In this document: piece by piece, positions 17,716-26,150 of the stretch
Position numbering within the stretch: the stretch's first letter is position 1
How the letters are laid out: each line of letters begins with the position of its first letter
IMG/VR virus record: IMGVR_UViG_3300032286_001864
Coordinates: 1-64,000 of that record
From: a virus
Direction: 5' to 3' (one strand)
Length of the DNA stretch: 64,000 nt
Position numbers and translations under genes: made by a program
Notes under the pieces: generated by a model
The model's database searches: none
Told to the model about the DNA's origin: nothing
The model's input: only the letters and a program-made list of their open reading frames with translations

Positions 17716-18525
17716 TTAGGGGCCGTAAGGCGAGGTCCGAGTGATCGTGCCGCTCGGGGTGGCCTGCATGGTGGCGGCGCCACTCAGCTCGCCCTGCTGG
17801 AAAAGCCGCCCGTCGGGGATGGCGCGCATTTCCGCCTTCCCTTCAAGCTTGGCGAGACCGATCCTTGCGTACGATTCGTCCAGCAGCTCGCAAACCCCAA
17901 ACAGATCTCCCGGGGGACTGATAGAGATCTGGAATCTGTACGGCAGCTGCGGCCACTGCGAGTTGGAGATCACGATGCGGTACAGCCCCGCAGGCATGAT
18001 TGCCGCAAACGGCGAAGTGAACTCCGCAGATGGGTCACTGACTCCTGTCCCTCCTGACTCCGTGACGACAGCAGAGCTTTTGGCGCAGTCGTCCTCGCAG
18101 TAGCCCGTGACCCAGTAGTCACAGGCGACGTAGCCCAGGTCAAGCGATAGCAGCACGGCCGACTCCAGGTCCCGAGGCGTCAGGACGGAGGAGTTACCGA
18201 AACCATCGATCCCGATCGGAACGGGCCCGGCTTCGTTGTTCAGGGTGATTGAAATATATTGGTCGGTGTAGCGATTAAGCAGGACCCGACGCAAACCGAT
18301 CCTCGATGGCTGGAGCGCCCGGAAGAAAAAGAAAAGAGTCTGAGAGCCGCTTTCTGCCCCGACGACACCCTCGAGATCGAACCCGGCGCTGTAGATCTGA
18401 CCGAGGTCCCTCGGCTCGTGGACTGAGGTATATCGAACGTAACGCGGCCGATTGAAGCTGGGCGAAGCGATGTCACTGCCGCCGTAAGACTGCGTTACGG
18501 CGAGCTGGAATACGGAATCATCCAC
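17716..18525 (-). CDS. Putative tail-appendage protein (269 aa)
   Basis: Beta-rich, aromatic and Ser/Gly-rich. A GAGGAGGT Shine-Dalgarno element lies 7 nt before the ATG. The C-terminal motif (LSGAATMQATPSGTITR) recurs in the long fibre at 26148, once after its N-domain and once at its end, which ties the three genes together as parts of one appendage system. The centre contains Cys-rich DYWVTGYCEDDC. No catalytic motif is recognised. Confidence 0.65.
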   Translation of the reverse strand: MDDSVFQLAVTQSYGGSDIASPSFNRPRYVRYTSVHEPRDLGQIYSAGFDLEGVVGAESGSQTLFFFFRALQPSRIGLRRVLLNRYTDQYISITLNNEAGPVPIGIDGFGNSSVLTPRDLESAVLLSLDLGYVACDYWVTGYCEDDCAKSSAVVTESGGTGVSDPSAEFTSPFAAIMPAGLYRIVISNSQWPQLPYRFQISISPPGDLFGVCELLDESYARIGLAKLEGKAEMRAIPDGRLFQQGELSGAATMQATPSGTITRTSPYGP

Positions 18526-18628
18526 TGGACCTCCTCAGCGTGTTGACATGCCCCCGCCGGCCGCGGAAGGGAGCCGGGATACTGTTTTCCGGCGCGACCC
18601 TTGGATCCTAGGAAGCCGCCGGATGGGC

Positions 18629-19222
18629 TCATTTGTCTGTGGACTGGATCAAGGCACGGCCATGTGAGCTGCCAAGACGCAGCGTATGTCGCATGGAGCG
18701 ATGGACCAGGGGCCTCAAGCAGGACGCAAGGTCGTGCATCTGTTGCGGGCCAAAGCGGATGATGGGCCTCGTGCCAGGCAAGAGGGACGAGGCGACACCC
18801 AGTTGCTGGATCGCATGATTGACGAGTGCGGCTTCGTCTGATGAGTCAAGCCAAATCTCGCCGCTGCGGCAGATCCAGCGGCCACGATCAAGCCAAAGGC
18901 ACGCAATGCCCTGGGCTCCGGCGACCTGGAGGGCCTCTTCATTGATGCCGCCTTCGAGGATCTCGACGGCTCTTTCCAGGTACGGTGATTGGATCCGTAC
19001 GCGGCGGAGGTCGTAGTACCCCCTGCCGGAGATGTCGTCTTCCTCGACACGGATTGGTTGACGAATCGAGCGCCTCAGCGCGCGGACTTGGTGCTCAAGG
19101 TATGTGGCCTCGGTTTCCAGGCGGCGCATTTCCAACCATGGTCGCTGGCGAACCCCTTTGCGGCACAGTTGTCCGATCCCGAGCGAGTAGGCGACGGCCA
19201 GGCTGACGAAGCTTGCCGTCAT
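18629..19222 (-). CDS. Degenerate LAGLIDADG-type homing endonuclease-like protein
   Basis: 197 aa. Residues 10-45 align with a first LAGLIDADG motif and its following strand (SLGIGQLCRKG, then WLEMRRLETEATYLEHQ), but the catalytic acid is replaced (LGIG instead of LGDG, Ile16). The second motif is LWLDRG near residue 110, with its acid kept, after the usual 'SP.LE...IL' linker. The C-terminal half (IRFGPQQMHDLASCLRPLV) matches the neighbour's (LLFGPEQATRLREALRPHA). Probably nuclease-dead or repurposed. The start overlaps the neighbour's stop (ATGA). Confidence 0.6.
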   Translation of the reverse strand: MTASFVSLAVAYSLGIGQLCRKGVRQRPWLEMRRLETEATYLEHQVRALRRSIRQPIRVEEDDISGRGYYDLRRVRIQSPYLERAVEILEGGINEEALQVAGAQGIACLWLDRGRWICRSGEIWLDSSDEAALVNHAIQQLGVASSLLPGTRPIIRFGPQQMHDLASCLRPLVHRSMRHTLRLGSSHGRALIQSTDK

Positions 19223-19917
19223 TGCCAGTCCGGAGCGAATAGGTGTGCCCTACTGGAAGGAGCATGCGGCCTAAGCGCCTCCCGCAGACGCGTAGCTTGC
19301 TCAGGCCCGAAGAGAAGGCGAGGTGAGCCCGTGCTCCTTCCTGCCTTGAGCCGGGGGTACATCGCGGTCGAGGCCGCACCGGTGAGGGATTCAAGCCAGC
19401 TGCTGACGATCCGCGCTTCTCCTTCGGTTTGACCGACCCGGCGCAGAAGGATCCCCTGGTCCATGAAGGGCCTTGCGCCCTCAGCCCAAAGCCAGGCTGC
19501 TGCCCTTGCATCGAGGATTTCAAGCGCTGGCGATGTGATCTCACGCTCGCCGCAGGGGTAGAGGAGGTTGTAGATCAGGAGCAGCTTGTCCGACGTGAAA
19601 CGGAAGCGGAGCACGGTTGTCGAGCGACCCGATTCGCGCTGCTGGGTTCGATAGGGAGTAATGCGCGCCGTCGTCGGCACCCAGCGGCGAATCTCTTCGG
19701 CCTTCTCCTCCAGGAAGCTGCGCTCGCTCTCGCCGCCGTGCATTGCCGCGGTGATGCGTTCTTTCGTTGGCGTGCGACTGCGGACTAGGCAGCCGTCTGC
19801 CAGCAGCACGCCAAGCACTCCCCGTACGCCCTGTGTGTTCAATTTCGCCACATCGCTGCCGCTAGCGTAAGGCCTGGCACGCAACCCGCGCGCTTTATCC
19901 CTCATCGCTCGGAGCAT
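19219..19917 (-). CDS. LAGLIDADG homing endonuclease
   Basis: The frame is open into the capsid gene, but the first sensible ATGs are at 19917 and 19905 (232 or 228 aa). Motif 1 is GVLGVLLADGCL (Asp41 from 19917) and motif 2 is AAWLWAEGARP, both with the acidic residue kept, separated by about 110 residues as in single-chain LAGLIDADG enzymes. It cuts long DNA targets to promote its own spread. It is divergent from the capsid gene with only 8 nt between the two start codons, a usual target locus for mobile endonucleases. Confidence 0.75.
   Translation of the reverse strand: MLRAMRDKARGLRARPYASGSDVAKLNTQGVRGVLGVLLADGCLVRSRTPTKERITAAMHGGESERSFLEEKAEEIRRWVPTTARITPYRTQQRESGRSTTVLRFRFTSDKLLLIYNLLYPCGEREITSPALEILDARAAAWLWAEGARPFMDQGILLRRVGQTEGEARIVSSWLESLTGAASTAMYPRLKAGRSTGSPRLLFGPEQATRLREALRPHAPSSRAHLFAPDWQ
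19863..19868 (+). promoter_or_regulatory. Candidate promoter of the capsid gene inside the divergent endonuclease gene
   Basis: GCTAGCGT resembles the GCTAGCAT elements elsewhere and points at the capsid gene, with a 57-nt leader. It lies inside the N-terminal codons of the minus-strand endonuclease gene. Confidence 0.3.
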
Positions 19918-19925
19918 TTCTTCCC

Positions 19926-21068
19926 ATGTGGGTCGATAATGATTTCCCGAAGGTGCTGGGTGCCGAGCTCTACCGGCCCCATCCCGCCTACGTGATCGAA
20001 ATGGCCGTGGACCCCGTTGTGGTCCATGACTTCGGTGCGCAGCCCGGGCAAACGGTGCAGCTGGATCGGTACCGCTATTGGGGGAATCCTGGCACCAAGG
20101 ATTCCCGCGAGCGCACCGCTGATCAGACCATCGGCACAAGCTCCTCTCGGAACATCGTCAAGGAAAAGGTCCCTGTGACCCTTAAGGAGTACACGGGTCC
20201 TGCCGACCCGCAGAACTCCAGTCAGGCGAGCACCTTCAAGGTCGCTCGGGAAACCCTGATCACTGCTCAGCGCCTGCTGATTGACACAGCGTCCCTGCCG
20301 GTCTTCCACCAGAGCATCGGTTCGATGACCCTGCTGGACGACTATCGCCGCTGGCGCGATCGCGTCTTCGCGGACGAGCTGTTCAAGGCCGAGGCCAACG
20401 GGAAGTCCGACTCCGTCCAGGGCGGCTACTACTTCCCCAAGAGCAAGACCAAGACGGGTGTCACCGTCGCGGCGTACGACGCGAACCAGTCTGCCAAGTT
20501 CGGCGTGAAGGATGACCTCCTCGAGGTCGTTCTGCAGCTGCGCAAGCGCAACGTGCCGACCTTCGCTGATGGGAACTATCGAGCCATCCTCGATCCCACC
20601 GCGATGAAGCACATGCGGCAGGACTCCGACTTCCGCGAAGTGGCCCGCTATCCCGGCTCCGGGATGGTTGACCCCAGCCAGCCGTACCTCGCTCCTAACG
20701 CCAGCTTCTACACGGGCATGGGCCCTGGCTACGGCCAGGCCGGCTTCGTGGCAGGGCAACCTGTCATGCCGACCGGCTTCGTGTTTGAGGGCGTTCGCTT
20801 CTTCGAGTCGACCAACCTGCCCGAGAAGTCGTTTACCGCAACCATTCCGGTGACCGGTAACAGCTCCTCCGCTACCTATGAAGCAGCCCCCCTGCTGTTC
20901 TTCGGGATGCAGGCAATCGGTGTCGGCATCGGTGGCGAGAACGCTCAGATCCTGCTGAACAACAACGACGACTTCAGTCGTTTCATCATCATGATCTGGT
21001 CGCTGTACGCCGGTTTCGAGATCCTGAACAGGGATTTCGTGACGGTTGCATACTCTTTCGTCTACTGA
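19926..21068 (+). CDS. Major capsid protein
   Basis: 380 aa. Segments such as LDRYRYWG, RLLIDTASLPVFHQSIG, DDYRRWRDRVF and AILDPTAMKHMRQDSDFREV look like an HK97-fold capsid protein of the N4/P22-like branch, from memory of such proteins rather than a diagnostic motif. It follows the scaffold gene cluster, apart from the inverted island, and precedes a decoration-type protein, which supports the call. The ATG at 19926 lacks a clear Shine-Dalgarno element, surprising for so abundant a protein. Confidence 0.7.
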   Translation: MWVDNDFPKVLGAELYRPHPAYVIEMAVDPVVVHDFGAQPGQTVQLDRYRYWGNPGTKDSRERTADQTIGTSSSRNIVKEKVPVTLKEYTGPADPQNSSQASTFKVARETLITAQRLLIDTASLPVFHQSIGSMTLLDDYRRWRDRVFADELFKAEANGKSDSVQGGYYFPKSKTKTGVTVAAYDANQSAKFGVKDDLLEVVLQLRKRNVPTFADGNYRAILDPTAMKHMRQDSDFREVARYPGSGMVDPSQPYLAPNASFYTGMGPGYGQAGFVAGQPVMPTGFVFEGVRFFESTNLPEKSFTATIPVTGNSSSATYEAAPLLFFGMQAIGVGIGGENAQILLNNNDDFSRFIIMIWSLYAGFEILNRDFVTVAYSFVY

Positions 21069-21083
21069 TCGGAGGAAACGACC

Positions 21084-21770
21084 ATGAGCATCGCCAAGTC
21101 CATCTACCCCGGCAACTGGGTTGCACCGCTGAGTTCCTACCAGAACCAGCCGGTGATCGCCCTCCCTGGCCGGGTGTACTACCACCGAGTGGGTTACGTC
21201 AAAGTCACCTCCGTCGGTGCCACGTCGTTCGACGTGATCATCCCCAGCCCCGACAAGCGCCCCGACGACAAGCCGCGGGCCGACATCACCGGGCTGGTCA
21301 TTCCCCAGAACGCCTACCTGTATCACGTCGGACTGCGCATTCTCGATGCGCGGAAAGATCGCAGCAAGGGCACGGCCCGCTCCGGATTGACCTGGAGCAA
21401 CGGCGCCGATCGGATCAAGCTGGCCAGTGCCGTGACCGTGGGTACAACCGCGGGTGCCATCACGGCGACCACTGCCAGCACGCCGCCGCTGGATGACGCC
21501 TCGCTGACCATCGCTCCTTCTGGAGCGGCTGGCTCGGTGTTCCAGGTCATCACGCCGGTGCTGATCACGCAGTCCGGGGGCTTGACCCTCAAGCTGTACC
21601 TCGACAACGGCAGCACAGGTTCACTCGCTGCCGGCGCGGGCACCCTCTCCTCTACCGAGATTGACGGGAGCTTCTTGATTGCCGAAGCCGCCTTCTACAC
21701 CGAAGACGGCGTTAGCGATGAGTCGGTCTTCGGCGGTCTGCCGAATCCAACGCAGTCCTCCGGGGCCTGA
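21084..21770 (+). CDS. Putative capsid decoration or minor head protein
   Basis: A strong GGAGGAAA Shine-Dalgarno element precedes the ATG. 228 aa, beta-rich; residues 110-170 are Thr/Ala/Gly/Ser-rich. Sixteen bases after the capsid gene with a good ribosome site, it is likely made in high amount, as expected for a cement protein. No named family is recognised. Confidence 0.6.
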   Translation: MSIAKSIYPGNWVAPLSSYQNQPVIALPGRVYYHRVGYVKVTSVGATSFDVIIPSPDKRPDDKPRADITGLVIPQNAYLYHVGLRILDARKDRSKGTARSGLTWSNGADRIKLASAVTVGTTAGAITATTASTPPLDDASLTIAPSGAAGSVFQVITPVLITQSGGLTLKLYLDNGSTGSLAAGAGTLSSTEIDGSFLIAEAAFYTEDGVSDESVFGGLPNPTQSSGA

Positions 21771-21819
21771 AGTTGAGTACGGAGCAGGTAGGCCACACGG
21801 CTTTCCTGCTCCGCTCACT

Positions 21820-21825
21820 TAGGAT
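21820..21825 (+). promoter_or_regulatory. -10-like element TAGGAT
   Basis: TAGGAT is 39 nt before the ATG at 21865, in a 94-nt gap after the decoration gene. Confidence 0.4.
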
Positions 21826-21864
21826 CTGAAACTGCAGGACCGCGGCCTTGACCAAGGGAAGAGC

Positions 21865-22296
21865 ATGAGCCTTTACCAGAACCAGAAGACCGGGCAAATC
21901 GTGGAGCTGATTAGCTACCACGACAAGGATTACGCCATGGTCAAGACGCAGACAGGCGCCATCAACTACGTTGACCTGGCCGACCTGCACGAATACGAAC
22001 CCGGTAAGGGGCGCACCGGCGAGCAGCCTGCCTCTCCGATGAAGAAGGATGATGCGGATCCGGAGGTTGTACCCAAGCAGGCGATTCCGCCCGACGTGCG
22101 GCTGAACCTGAACCTGGCCAGCGCCGAGATGATCGCCGACCGCATCAAAGGCGTCGGCTATTCCACGGCCAAGCGCGTCATCGAAGTTCGCATGAGCCTG
22201 CCCGGTGAACGCTTTGCGACCCTCGAGCAGCTCAAGCAGATCAAGCGCGTCGACTGGGACGAAGTTTTCAAGGCTGACCTCGTCTACGTCGCCTGA
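21865..22296 (+). CDS. Helix-hairpin-helix (ComEA-like) protein, possible connector
   Basis: 143 aa. Residues 1-50 are beta-rich (KTGQIVELISYHDKDYAMV). Residues 75-140 form two helix-hairpin-helix units (LNLASAEMIADRIKGVG, then FATLEQLKQI), the fold used by ComEA for non-specific DNA binding. Position between the capsid and tail genes suggests a head-completion or head-tail connector role that touches DNA. An alternative is a regulator. Confidence 0.65.
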   Translation: MSLYQNQKTGQIVELISYHDKDYAMVKTQTGAINYVDLADLHEYEPGKGRTGEQPASPMKKDDADPEVVPKQAIPPDVRLNLNLASAEMIADRIKGVGYSTAKRVIEVRMSLPGERFATLEQLKQIKRVDWDEVFKADLVYVA

Positions 22297-22305
22297 GTGG
22301 TTGCC

Positions 22306-22311
22306 TAGAAT
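22306..22311 (+). promoter_or_regulatory. -10-like element TAGAAT
   Basis: GCCTAGAATC, identical to the word at 7854, lies 23 nt before the GTG at 22335. Confidence 0.5.
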
Positions 22312-22334
22312 CTGCTGAGGCAAGCCCCGGCAGC

Positions 22335-22820
22335 GTGGAGCTCAACCAGTACGACAAATCACGTTGCCGTTTTCACCTCGGCTTCAACAGCGGCGCGCAG
22401 GTTCCAGCGGGCGATCTCGCTCGACTGGAGGAAGCGATGGCGCGCATCCCTGACTCCTACTTCTACGATCGCGTGGCCGAGCACCTTGGCCGGTGCGATC
22501 GGGCATACAGGCTCTCGGAAGTGCTGCGCAATGACACTCAGCCGATGCCAAGTCGGGTTGAGTGGATCGTTGGGGACACGGACCGCGGGATCTATCAGTC
22601 GGACCCCGAGAAATCGGATCGTCTGTACCGAGAAATCTACCTGCGAGAAGTCGATAGGCTTGCTGAGACCCTGTACGTCCCCAACTACCGGCGGGAGGAC
22701 GTCCGCCGCTACGCCTTCACGCGCAGCGGTGCCGAGTTCATCAATGCGATCCCGGGCCCAGCTGATACGTCAGTGGGCACACGCGTGATGACTCTGACCG
22801 GCGCCATCAACTGGAGATAG
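22335..22820 (+). CDS. Putative head-tail connector (161 aa)
   Basis: Starts with GTG (MELNQYDKSRCRFHLG). Mostly helical and charged: residues 30-60 and 95-125 are Arg/Glu/Leu helices. It lies four bases before the next structural gene. Size and position between decoration and tail genes suit a connector or adaptor protein; no motif proves it. Confidence 0.6.
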   Translation: MELNQYDKSRCRFHLGFNSGAQVPAGDLARLEEAMARIPDSYFYDRVAEHLGRCDRAYRLSEVLRNDTQPMPSRVEWIVGDTDRGIYQSDPEKSDRLYREIYLREVDRLAETLYVPNYRREDVRRYAFTRSGAEFINAIPGPADTSVGTRVMTLTGAINWR

Positions 22821-22824
22821 GACC

Positions 22825-24111
22825 ATGCCGCAGAACTACTCGGACGCTCAAGGCACCGTCTATGACTGGCGGACCGGGCGCCCTATCAGTGGCAAGGGCG
22901 GGGTTGGCAGCATCCCCCCGTCCAGGGTCCCTCCCTCGGGGCGCGCTACGAGCAGCCGCGCACCTCTCGGCGGCACTGCACCCCGCAGTAGCGCTCCCTC
23001 GCCTCGGACGCAATCCGGGCGAATCAACCAAGCCTGGGGCACCGTCCCCGATAGCGCAAACGAACAAGGATTTGGCTACCGCAGGGGGTCCACTGCGAGC
23101 TACTCGGATGCTCAGGGGCGCGAATACAACGCCGCCACGGGTCGGCCTATGTCTGGCATCAGTGGAGTAGGCGCTATCCCTCCCTCCCTCCAGACACCCC
23201 CCGCCCCCGTTCGTTCGACACCCCCTGCTACCCCTCCCCGCCAGGTGTCTCCCGCTGCTGCCCCTGTCCGCTCGGCTCCGATGCCGGGCCTTGGGACGCC
23301 GCGGGTGGAGATCCGCGCCGGTGGTCGGCGGGCGGCGGCCCTGAACAACCAGGCCCAGCAAGCGGGTTCGCCGGCTCGGTACGCCTCGGTCGGCGATGAC
23401 GTCCGCCTGGCTCAGAGCGCACGCAGCGGCATGATCAGGAGTGCCCGCGAAGCGGGCAATGAAGTGCCGGCGAACTTGACTCCCGCCAGTGAGTCGTACT
23501 GGAACGACGCCGACATCCGAGCCTGGGCCCAAAAGAACAAAGGCCTCGCCAATCAACTGCGCAAGGAGAACGGTTTGCCCGATCTGGACGCCAACGGGCA
23601 GGCTCCCTGGGCTGCTCCGAATGTGACCTGGAGCGGCGACATCGATCGCAACCCCAGCCTGGCCTACGGCATGCAGAGCAACCTGGCTCCAGGGGCCGCT
23701 CAGGCCGGTGCTGCGATGAATGTTCCAGCTCAGACATGGAACGGCCCTGACCAAAGTGCGCTCGGCTTCAATCCGGACGTCAATCTGTCTGCACCGGAAC
23801 GGTTCCGCGCCCCGGCTAACACCTGGAACATGCAATCGAAATTCAACCCCGGACTGGACCTTGGCACCGGCTATGGGCAGCCCGGGAACTTCCAGGGCAG
23901 CTCGTCGGTGCCCGTGGCGTCGGCCTACTCCAGCGGCATGGACTTGATGGGACGGGGCACCCCGACACCCCCGTCCGGGGTCGCGGCGACCAGTTACGGG
24001 GTGCCAGGTGCGCAAGACTTCAGCCAGGGGGCTCTTGCGCAGGTTCGCAAGATGAAGGGCAGTTACGGGGGCGCTGGCCGGTTGAACTTCAACCCGCAGT
24101 CCTTCCGCTGA
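22825..24111 (+). CDS. Pro/Ser/Gly-rich structural protein with an internal repeat
   Basis: 428 aa. A unit of about 30 residues occurs twice: residues 5-33 begin NYSDAQGTVYDWRTGRPISG and residues 92-120 begin SYSDAQGREYNAATGRPMSG, both ending in a GVGxIPPS motif. Between and after them are Pro/Ser/Arg linkers. The last 180 residues are Asn/Gly/Tyr-rich with repeated TWNxP/NFNPQ motifs. Likely a low-complexity minor virion protein. A long open frame on the opposite strand is a GC-composition shadow. Confidence 0.65.
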   Translation: MPQNYSDAQGTVYDWRTGRPISGKGGVGSIPPSRVPPSGRATSSRAPLGGTAPRSSAPSPRTQSGRINQAWGTVPDSANEQGFGYRRGSTASYSDAQGREYNAATGRPMSGISGVGAIPPSLQTPPAPVRSTPPATPPRQVSPAAAPVRSAPMPGLGTPRVEIRAGGRRAAALNNQAQQAGSPARYASVGDDVRLAQSARSGMIRSAREAGNEVPANLTPASESYWNDADIRAWAQKNKGLANQLRKENGLPDLDANGQAPWAAPNVTWSGDIDRNPSLAYGMQSNLAPGAAQAGAAMNVPAQTWNGPDQSALGFNPDVNLSAPERFRAPANTWNMQSKFNPGLDLGTGYGQPGNFQGSSSVPVASAYSSGMDLMGRGTPTPPSGVAATSYGVPGAQDFSQGALAQVRKMKGSYGGAGRLNFNPQSFR

Positions 24112-24131
24112 TCGCCTTGGTTGACTCTCGA

Positions 24132-24137
24132 TAAGAT
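24132..24137 (+). promoter_or_regulatory. -10-like element TAAGAT
   Basis: TAAGAT is 23 nt before the GTG at 24161. Confidence 0.4.
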
Positions 24138-24160
24138 GAGGCAATCAACGGCCTCTTCCT

Positions 24161-24682
24161 GTGAGTAGCACGAGTACGAACAAGCAACCCCTGCTGGTTG
24201 ATCGCCCTCTTCACCGGTGGGCGACGCTTGGCCCGACTGCGGCGCTGACGAGCAACGCGAACTACTCGACGATCGTCGGCGGCGGCTGCGTTGAGCTGGT
24301 GAGCTGCATCGACAACGATGGGGCCGTCATCGACAGCCTCTCGGTCGTGGCGATGCAGGCCGGGACGACTGCTGTGGTTGTTCTGTTCTTCTTGAGCACC
24401 TCCTCGACGACCTTTGGGATCACGGACGCCAATACGTCCCTGGTCGCCTCGGTGACGGTCGGCTCTACGACAGCTGGTGAGCGGACCAATGTCGCCCTGC
24501 CTCCGCTGACGGTTCCGGTCCCAAGCCTGGGAGGGCAGGCGTCGCCGACGGAGACCTCCAAGAAGAACACTGGTCTCTACATCGAGAAGAGCCAGGTGCT
24601 CTACGTGGGGCTGAACACCGCGATCCTGGCCCCCAGCCCGGCCACGAAGATCACGGTCTTTGCCCAGGGCGGCAACTTCTAA
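24161..24682 (+). CDS. Putative tail or head structural protein (173 aa)
   Basis: Starts with GTG (MSSTSTNKQPLLVDRPLHRW). Beta-rich with many Thr/Val/Ser, no charged helices, as expected of a small jelly-roll or tail-tube-like fold. TAATG overlap with the next gene (24680-24684) shows coupling. Family unknown. Confidence 0.6.
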   Translation: MSSTSTNKQPLLVDRPLHRWATLGPTAALTSNANYSTIVGGGCVELVSCIDNDGAVIDSLSVVAMQAGTTAVVVLFFLSTSSTTFGITDANTSLVASVTVGSTTAGERTNVALPPLTVPVPSLGGQASPTETSKKNTGLYIEKSQVLYVGLNTAILAPSPATKITVFAQGGNF

Positions 24683-26112
24683 TGCCCGGCGGGTATGGCC
24701 GCAGGGTCGACGGCAGCAGTCCCGGCGGGTCTGTCGGGCGCGTTGATCGCCCCATGAAGCCGCGCTCGCCGGGCTCAAGCCGCACGGCAGACCGGGCGCC
24801 GCAAGGGACGGGTGGAACGATCTATCCGACCGTGATCGAGGCTTACAACCGCGACAGCGATTACAAACGCTGGCGGGCCGGGGCGGACTACTGGCAGGGG
24901 AGCGGCCAGGGCTGGAGCGACATCGAGCAGTTCTACCTGGTGCGTCTGTTCAGGGACCTTGGCACCGACCCGGGGCCGCAGCTGGTGAGTGCCACGTACT
25001 TCCCCAGTGACAGCTCTCCAGACTCTTCGTGGGTCGTCACCTGCCGCCGCCGAGGAGCGGTGATCTTGCCGCAGCTGTTGCGCCAGGAGGACATCGTGCT
25101 GGATACGAGTCATCCGAACCCTGAGCGGCATCGGCTCATCCTTGATGTGAGTCAGACGCTGAGCAGTGAGCAGCTCGATACCTGGCCCCTGCTGATCGGT
25201 GATCAGTTCGAAGACTCGGCGACCGGAACGGGCTTCCCCTCTGGCCTGATCAAAGAGCCGATCGACACGATCGCTTACACGCTGGCAGAGGTCGACAAGG
25301 GCGGCGGCAAGCTGCTGTTCGACCTCTCGCGGCCCTTCATGAGGAGCCGGCCTAACAGCGAGATCCCTCGTGCGTTCTGGGGCCGCGTTCAGTACGACAG
25401 GAAGTTCCCGATGTCATGGCGGAACAACGGCACTCGCTACCTCTGCAGCAGCCATCGGTTCTATTGCAGTTGCCCCGACTTCAGTGGATACAGCACGGCA
25501 AGCCTCCAGGGGGAACAGAGCGCAAGCCAGGCGCTGTTCCCACGTCCTTCTGCCGGGCGAAGGACAGGCAGCACCTGGGAGCGCGGCAGCGTTGGGTACC
25601 TGCGCAGATGGCGGGACCTGTCGTTTCGTGTCGACCAGCGGCGGGAGTGCAAGCACATTCACGCGACGCGTTGGTCGGTCGCCTATCCCTTCTACGAGCC
25701 CAGCGATTACGAGGTCGGCAACAGTGAGCGCCATTTCACCGGCGGAGCGATCGGCCCTCTGCACACGGGCAAGGTGATGCGGTATCACCAGCAGCGAGGG
25801 CTGACGTTGGATCGCCTGGCTCCAGCGCTGGCCGACGCTATCGGGGTCCTTCTCGATGCTGGAGAGACGGTCTCGCTGGACGAGGAGGCACCCGCCCAGC
25901 CCGGCAGAAGGCCCGTACTTTGGACAACGGAGCGCGAGCCCGCCGCGTTTAGGGCCGTGTCCGATGACTGGTGGCTGCAGATCGGAACGGCAACACTGCG
26001 GGTGTTCGATCCGGCGATGCAGAGGTTCGTCGAAACGAAGGTTGTCGACGGACAGAGGGTTCCTGTTGTTCAGCTGGCGGGAGCCACCGATCTGGTTACG
26101 GCAGGGGGCTAA
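24682..26112 (+). CDS. Tail-region protein with a SWIM-type zinc finger
   Basis: 476 aa. The N-terminal 45 residues are Gly/Ser/Arg-rich. Residues 250-330 contain CSC at 262-264 (FYCSCPDF) and CKH at 323-325 (RRECKHIHA), the CxCxnCxH pattern of SWIM zinc fingers, normally used for DNA or protein binding. The rest is mixed alpha/beta with no second motif. Neighbours are structural, so a virion protein with a zinc-stabilised domain is likely, though a DNA-contacting role cannot be excluded. Confidence 0.65.
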   Translation: MPGGYGRRVDGSSPGGSVGRVDRPMKPRSPGSSRTADRAPQGTGGTIYPTVIEAYNRDSDYKRWRAGADYWQGSGQGWSDIEQFYLVRLFRDLGTDPGPQLVSATYFPSDSSPDSSWVVTCRRRGAVILPQLLRQEDIVLDTSHPNPERHRLILDVSQTLSSEQLDTWPLLIGDQFEDSATGTGFPSGLIKEPIDTIAYTLAEVDKGGGKLLFDLSRPFMRSRPNSEIPRAFWGRVQYDRKFPMSWRNNGTRYLCSSHRFYCSCPDFSGYSTASLQGEQSASQALFPRPSAGRRTGSTWERGSVGYLRRWRDLSFRVDQRRECKHIHATRWSVAYPFYEPSDYEVGNSERHFTGGAIGPLHTGKVMRYHQQRGLTLDRLAPALADAIGVLLDAGETVSLDEEAPAQPGRRPVLWTTEREPAAFRAVSDDWWLQIGTATLRVFDPAMQRFVETKVVDGQRVPVVQLAGATDLVTAGG

Positions 26113-26118
26113 TTGCCT

Positions 26119-26150
26119 GCCAGAATGAGCGGATTGAAAGCTTTGGCGTG
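26119..26150 (+). promoter_or_regulatory. Conserved 5' leader shared by two tail-appendage genes
   Basis: The bases before the GTG at 26148 (a GCCTGCCAGAATGAGCG block, then ATTGA and AGC..TGGC) match the leader of the minus-strand paralogue before 17680. CAGAAT could be the -10 element. Confidence 0.5.

Noticed and set aside
19902-21326. 474-codon open frame antisense to the capsid gene
   Set aside because: It mirrors the codon pattern of the GC-rich capsid gene on the other strand, begins inside the next gene and has no recognisable domain.
22807-24144. 445-codon open frame antisense to the Pro-rich structural gene
   Set aside because: Composition (Arg/Gly/Ala/Pro) is the complement of the sense gene, which has clear internal protein repeats, a start and good spacing to its neighbours.
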